From Candidatus Atribacteria bacterium (GTDB lineage: Bacteria > Atribacterota > JS1 > SB-45 > 34-128), in contig DMCY01000014.1 of the NCBI GenBank assembly GCA_003451675.1, forward strand, positions 1 to 18,711: a DNA stretch of 18,711 nt, read 5' to 3'. Position 1 is the first letter of the stretch. Each line of letters begins with the position of its first letter. The notes under the pieces are model-generated. The model did no database searches, was not told the origin of the DNA, and saw only the letters and a program-made list of their open reading frames with translations. The position numbers were made by a program, and so were the translations under genes. Below are positions 15,746 to 18,711 of the stretch, piece after piece.

Positions 15746-16146
15746 TTAATCTTTTTCGAATGTTCCAAATTTCATGATTTTTTCATTTTCCATCATAATT
15801 TCACCTTTAGCAATAACATATTTTATTTGAAGGGAGTCCTTATCTAAAACTAATAGATCTGCTTCTTTACCTTCTTTGATTTCTCCTTTTTGGTCTAATT
15901 TTAGATGTTTAGCAATATTTGTAGAAGTTACTCTAATCGCATTTTCTATAGGAATTTTTTCTTCTTTTATTATCTATAAATTCTTTGTATAGAAGAGACT
16001 GAAGCAACAGCCATGCCAGTAATTTCTTTCTTTTTATTAAATTTAGGCATACTACCATTTCCATCAGTGCTTATAGTAATTCTTTCTATCGAAACTCCAT
16101 TTTTAACTCCATATTCCAATACATATAAATTTATAAATTCTGCTAT
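15746..16146 (-). pseudogene. iadA: Isoaspartyl (beta-aspartyl) dipeptidase IadA, C-terminal third, frameshifted
   Basis: M38 amidohydrolases of this type cleave beta-Asp-Xaa isopeptides. The first stretch reads IAEFINLYVLEYG, VSIERITISTDGNG, SMPKFNKKKEITG, matching the STDGNGSLPKF block that carries the catalytic Asp. After about 57 codons the frame breaks near 15975: YKEFID continues in a second frame and IIKEEKIPIENAIRVTS in a third, indicating probably two single-base losses. The third frame then runs IAKHLKLDQKGEIKEGKEAD, LLVLDKD, KYVIAKGEI and ends in the family tail KFGTFEKD at TAA 15746. About 260 N-terminal residues are gone, cut at 16147 where AT-rich DNA and the IS110 region begin. 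It would have been first in the peptide operon. Confidence 0.85.
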
Positions 16147-16585
16147 TTAAAAATTATATTGCGATTACTACCCAAAAAATACCCATATTTCACAAATAAT
16201 GCAAGGGGTTTTAGTCATATTTTTATCTTACGTTTTGAGGGCTCATTGAGTAGTAAATGATTACTAGACATGTTATCCAGTATTATCTGTAAAGTTTGCT
16301 TTCTTTGTTAGTAACGATTACATGTTAAAATGCATATTTTATAATCACAAATTCATAGGTATAATTAGGATAAGCATACAACACAAAACAACTTATTACA
16401 ACCATTTTATTAATATTTTTTATTGTTTTGTAATTTTTAATAAATAGGGATACCTATTTTTTCTATGGTTTAGCTTTCCATTTTACGAGGTCTTCTTTTA
16501 GGACGTCTATCTTGTATATTATTAGTAACTTATTATTTATCAAAAAAAGATGTTAATATGATACTGGATGAGTTTGTAGTTGGTT
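16147..16585. other. Non-coding AT-rich stretch between the iadA remnant and the IS110 leader
   Basis: No frame of either strand looks like protein. It holds a 16-base dyad TAGTAA-ATGA-TTACTA (16251-16266), which could be an operator, and a long-range inverted repeat ACAAAACAA / TTGTTTTGT around 16383-16430. GATACCTATTT (16450-16460) and TATTAGTAAC (16520-16529) recur as inverse copies at 18681-18691 and 18647-18656, in the same relative order. The operon promoter might be here but I found no convincing -35/-10 pair on the minus strand. Confidence 0.4.
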
Positions 16586-16738
16586 AAGGCCGTGCCTTCC
16601 CTGGAGCAATCATCATTTTGATGATTAGCTCGTTATTATAGATTGGCCGCCCTTCTACAATCTTGGACAGTATCAGAAGCGAAATATGAAAATATTTCAG
16701 CTTGCATTGCCACAAGGTAAAGCTACGGAAGGGCGACC
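16586..16738 (+). ncRNA. Candidate IS110 bridge RNA (structured leader of the transposase gene)
   Basis: The non-coding DNA just before the IS110 transposase folds well on paper. Hairpin 1: AAGGC/GCCTT (16586-16598). Hairpin 2: GAGC plus AATCATCA paired with TGATGATT plus GCTC around a TTT loop (16604-16631, one bulged A). Outer stem 3: GGCCGCCCTTC (16645-16655) with GAAGGGCGACC (16728-16738), eleven pairs with one G-U, enclosing an inner hairpin GAAATAT/ATATTTC (16681-16698). In IS110-group elements the non-coding left end is transcribed into a bridge RNA whose internal loops pair with donor and target DNA. Position, size (about 150 nt) and the large internally looped stem fit. The loops cannot be matched to donor/target sites because the element's right end is lost. 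Confidence 0.55.
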
Positions 16739-16747
16739 ATGCAAACT

Positions 16748-16767
16748 CTCCTAAAAATCATTAGGAG
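16748..16767 (+). promoter_or_regulatory. Hairpin hiding the ribosome site of the IS110 transposase
   Basis: CTCCTAA (16748-16754) is an exact complement of TTAGGAG (16761-16767) around a six-base loop; the right arm is the ribosome site of the gene starting at 16776. Folding would block translation, a known way insertion sequences limit transposase made by read-through from outside. Confidence 0.65.
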
Positions 16768-16775
16768 GTTTCATA

Positions 16776-17324
16776 ATGTATTATATCGGAATTGACGTCT
16801 CAAAGAAAGGCCTAGCGGTATTTGATGGTAAAAAAGATTTGAAATTTATAAACAAAGAAGGATTAACATCTTTTAAAAAATACCTAAAAAAGAAATACCA
16901 TCTTTCAGAGATAGCCATCATCTTTGAACCGACTGGCGTATACTTACTATATCTAAAAGAATTCTGTGCTGAAAATAGTATAAAGGCTTATATCGTAAAT
17001 CCCAAGAAAAGTCATAATTTTACCCGGGCCTTGGGGAGGCGTTCAAAGACCGATAAGATTGATGCCCGAATTCTCTATCAATTCCATAAGCTTATTGATT
17101 CAAAGGATATCAAGGTACCTATAGTAGACCAACAGACCAAGGCTTTAGCAAGTTATCTGGTAAGCTATGAATTTGCCCTAAAACAGAGAATCTCTTTATT
17201 TCATCACTTAGAGAGCCTAAGAGATAAAAAACTGATTGCCCTGATGAGGAAAGATCTGAAAAGGGCAAAAAAGTTAGAAGATAAAATCTTTGATGATATC
17301 AAAGAATACCTTGTAAACGAATAG
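16776..17324 (+). pseudogene. IS110-family transposase, truncated after the DEDD (RuvC-like) domain
   Basis: 182 residues beginning MYYIGIDVSKKG. The four acidic residues of the IS110 DEDD domain are present: D7 in GIDVSK, E51 in FEPTGVY, D93 and D96 in SKTDKIDA. The second half of the family, the IS116/IS110/IS902 domain with the catalytic Ser (full length about 320-400 residues), is missing. The break coincides with the first base of the Y1-transposase element: the stop TAG is made of TA from the IS110 gene and G17324 from the element end. The protein should be inactive. It is the only plus-strand gene in the window. ATG follows TTAGGAGG. Confidence 0.9.
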
Positions 17325-17348
17325 GGGTCAAATCTTTATTCTTGACAG
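17324..17348 (+). repeat. Left terminal inverted repeat of the Y1 element
   Basis: Starts GGGGTCAAATCTTTATTCTT and ends GACAG; 24 of 25 bases match the reverse complement of 18342-18366. It supplies the last base of the TAG that ends the truncated IS110 frame and contains the stop codon of the Y1 transposase. Confidence 0.9.
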
Positions 17349-18313
17349 CCTTCTTCAATTCTTCTAACTAAATCCCTTAATTCACTATCATTAAATAATT
17401 TTCCCCTTAATCTTTTTCTTCCCACGCTAACCGTACTATAATCCAAAGCCATTAGTTCTCCAATTTCTCGATTATTTAAATCGGTATAACGATATAACAT
17501 TTCCATTAATATCTGACGATGGCTATTCGGTATACTTTTTATCTGTTCCCATGTTTTACCTATTTCTCTACAGGTAATTTTAATAACTTTATTTTTTGTA
17601 CAATAGCTATGAATTTTTTTTACCGAAGGAATCTCTTTTTCCCTTTTCAATAAATATTTCCCTTTGATCTCCTGGATAAATTGTTCATTCCCCAAAATAG
17701 AATTTCCGATGATTTGCTTTTTTATTTCTAGCTTTGAAGATAGATCACTTTGTATAGCCTGCCAGTAGTTATTCGGTCCTTTTTGATTGTCTCCTCCATA
17801 TCCTAAAAGGATAGTTTTATAATCCATAAAGGAGTGTCTATTATCTTTATTTATATAACCTCTCAGACTACTCCATTTAAATTGTTTCAAATATTTCTCC
17901 TTTTCTGGTATGGGAATATTCTCCATCTTTACCACTCTTACCGGATTAAGATGGATATAACGGGATAAGAGGTGTAAATAATTATCTTTTTGAACAAGTA
18001 TGCTTTTATATCTACCTTGATAAAGATGTCCAACCCGATTATATTTCCGATTATAATAAGAGGTATAGGTAATATTGAACTGCCTCATAAATTCGTTGAG
18101 ATTGGCTAGAGGAGTTTCTAAGAGAAAGTGAAAATGATTGGGCATTAGTACATAACTATAGAGAATAACATTATAGGTATTTAAGGATTCTTTCAGGGTT
18201 TGAATAAAAAATTCCCGATCATGATCGTTTTTAAATATATCTCTTCTTTCATTCCCCCGAGAGGTAATATGATATAAAGCATTTTTGTATTTAATTCTTA
18301 ATGCTCTGGCCAT
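17336..18313 (-). CDS. REP-associated tyrosine transposase (TnpA_REP, Y1/HUH) with DnaA-like C-terminal HTH
   Basis: 325 residues opening MARALRIKYKNALYHITSRGNERRDIF, the typical start of RAYT proteins. The HUH metal motif is H60-F-H62 in MPNHFHFLLE, and the nucleophile is Tyr119 in SRYIHLNPVR; YQGRYKSILV (98-107) and FKWSSLRGY are further family marks. The C-terminal part (about 275-325, NREIGELMALDYSTVSVGRKRLR) resembles the DnaA-type helix-turn-helix. The enzyme nicks and joins single-stranded DNA at its element or REP hairpins. All key residues are present, so it may be active. ATG at 18313 has no clear ribosome site, which suggests low expression. Confidence 0.93.
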   Translation of the reverse strand: MARALRIKYKNALYHITSRGNERRDIFKNDHDREFFIQTLKESLNTYNVILYSYVLMPNHFHFLLETPLANLNEFMRQFNITYTSYYNRKYNRVGHLYQGRYKSILVQKDNYLHLLSRYIHLNPVRVVKMENIPIPEKEKYLKQFKWSSLRGYINKDNRHSFMDYKTILLGYGGDNQKGPNNYWQAIQSDLSSKLEIKKQIIGNSILGNEQFIQEIKGKYLLKREKEIPSVKKIHSYCTKNKVIKITCREIGKTWEQIKSIPNSHRQILMEMLYRYTDLNNREIGELMALDYSTVSVGRKRLRGKLFNDSELRDLVRRIEEGCQE

Positions 18314-18341
18314 AAATAAAGGATAACTTAAAAGAAATCAA

Positions 18342-18366
18342 CTGTCAAGGATAAAGATTTGACCCC
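18342..18366 (-). repeat. Right terminal inverted repeat of the Y1 element
   Basis: CTGTCAAGGATAAAGATTTG followed by ACCCC, the imperfect inverse copy of 17324-17348. Directly beyond it the 40-base tandem duplication of IS110 coding DNA begins. Confidence 0.9.
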
Positions 18367-18444
18367 AATGATCTTCCCTTTGCGATATCTACTCCAACTA
18401 TGAGCCAATGATCTTCCCTTTGCGATATCTACTCCAACTATGAG
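18365..18444. repeat. Exact 40-base tandem duplication at the element junction
   Basis: The 40-base unit starting CCAATGATCTTCCCTTTGCG occurs at 18365-18404 and again, without change, at 18405-18444. It covers the IS110 codons around VGVDIAKG. The first copy abuts and shares two C residues with the right terminal repeat of the Y1 element. 40 is not a multiple of three, so the duplication itself breaks the reading frame. Confidence 0.95.
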
Positions 18445-18502
18445 TGTGCCTGGGGTTATTGCTTTTAACTTTTGAACATTACGATTTTTCATTTACTTAC
18501 GA

Positions 18503-18561
18503 CCTCCTGTTTATTATGATTTTTGTGCGTTTCTGAGGCACACATCAATCATAGCAGGAGG
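18503..18561 (-). promoter_or_regulatory. Long hairpin hiding the ribosome site of the second IS110 fragment
   Basis: On the minus strand CCTCCTG (18561-18555) pairs with CAGGAGG (18509-18503), the ribosome site of the ATG at 18492. Inside, TATGATT pairs with AATCATA and TGTGC with GCACA, giving an interrupted 19-pair stem. As with the first IS110 copy, this would suppress translation of read-through transcripts. Confidence 0.7.
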
Positions 18562-18673
18562 TTTTTTAATTTTCAAAGTCCATTTTCACGCATTACAGGA
18601 ATGCTTGAATTTAATATATGCCAAAATACCATTCACCTTGATACTTGTTACTAATAAATTATATTTTATTGAA

Positions 18674-18702
18674 TATATAAATAGGTATCTGTGTAGATTC
18701 AA
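18674..18702 (-). promoter_or_regulatory. Possible promoter of the second IS110 element
   Basis: TTGAAT (18702-18697) and TATATA (18679-18674) on the minus strand are 17 bases apart, ahead of the leader of the 18492 frame. The 110 bases between it and the hairpin are where a bridge RNA for this copy would be expected, but I see no strong fold there. AT-richness makes a chance match possible. Confidence 0.3.
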
Positions 18703-18711
18703 GTTGCTAAT

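Larger units (their letters stand above)
17324..18366 (-). mobile_element. Complete REP-associated Y1 (HUH) transposase element, about 1.04 kb
   Basis: Bounded by 25-base inverted repeats, 17324-17348 (GGGGTCAAATCTTTATT...) and 18342-18366, that differ at one position, and holding a single minus-strand transposase gene whose stop codon lies in the left repeat. It is inserted between two IS110-gene fragments of opposite orientation, interrupting both. No target duplication is apparent, in keeping with the single-strand mechanism of HUH enzymes. Confidence 0.85.
18328..18492 (-). pseudogene. IS110-family transposase N-terminus (second copy, opposite strand), cut by the Y1 element
   Basis: ATG at 18492, behind AGGAGGT, opens a 54-codon frame MKNRNVQKLKAITPGT, LIVGVDIAKG. 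The VGVDIAK segment holds the first Asp of the IS110 DEDD domain. After that the frame reads through a 40-base duplicate of its own DNA in a new phase (SLAHSWSRYRKGKIIG) and then into the terminal repeat of the Y1 element, stopping at TAA 18328. It differs clearly from the 16776 transposase in its leader residues, so it derives from another IS110-type element. Confidence 0.75.

Noticed and set aside
16251..16266. 16-base dyad as the regulator's operator
   Set aside because: Only one copy, in AT-rich DNA, with no linked promoter or second copy near the regulator's genes; left as a note, not a call.
1..18711. CRISPR array, tRNA or rRNA genes
   Set aside because: No regularly spaced direct repeats, and no tRNA cloverleaf or conserved rRNA segments were seen on either strand; repeats found are single tandem pairs or element ends.

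Overview
The window is AT-rich, with strong AAAGGAGG-type Shine-Dalgarno sites, and looks like an anaerobic, low-GC bacterium. The solute-binding protein has a cleavable signal peptide without a lipobox Cys, which suggests a periplasm and therefore a diderm (for example a Halanaerobiales-, Thermotogota- or Atribacterota-like lineage). The sequence alone cannot settle the taxon, and the window has the character of accessory DNA: it is bounded by insertion-sequence debris on both sides.

From about 16.15 kb leftward to 0.83 kb everything points to the minus strand and reads as one long peptide uptake and degradation cluster. In transcription order it contains: a broken isoaspartyl dipeptidase (IadA) gene; a cytoplasmic NlpC/P60 murein-peptide endopeptidase with SH3 domains; a complete Dpp/Opp-type ABC importer (binding protein, two permeases, two ATPases); a C-terminal scrap of a probable class-III aminotransferase; a DmpA/P1 aminopeptidase; an N-terminal scrap of an M55 D-aminopeptidase (DppA type); an M19 dipeptidase with a lost start codon and a lost metal ligand; a CocE/S15-type serine peptidase; an M42 aminopeptidase; and last a TyrR-like AAA+ regulator that has no GAFTGA loop. 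The content resembles the Bacillus dpp-ykf murein tripeptide recycling cluster, extended with enzymes for D-, beta- and iso-peptide bonds. I infer that the importer brings in small (probably cell-wall or racemised) peptides and the peptidases dismantle them.

A main observation is gene decay inside this cluster: at least three gene remnants (7151-7294, 8391-8525, 15746-16146) and one gene with two lesions (6090-7118) lie between intact genes. They are easy to miss because the remnants are short or frameshifted.

Left flank (1-826): the 5' part of an IS1182-type transposase running off the window, then two tiny degenerate frames and short tandem repeats. Right flank (16.15-18.71 kb): an IS110-family transposase truncated after its DEDD domain, with a highly structured 5' leader that may be an IS110 bridge RNA; a complete REP-associated (Y1/HUH) transposase element with 25-bp terminal inverted repeats that cuts the IS110 gene; and a second IS110-type N-terminus on the opposite strand, also cut by that element and carrying an exact 40-bp tandem duplication. 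Both IS110 fragments have hairpins that would hide their ribosome binding sites. No rRNA, tRNA or CRISPR array was seen.
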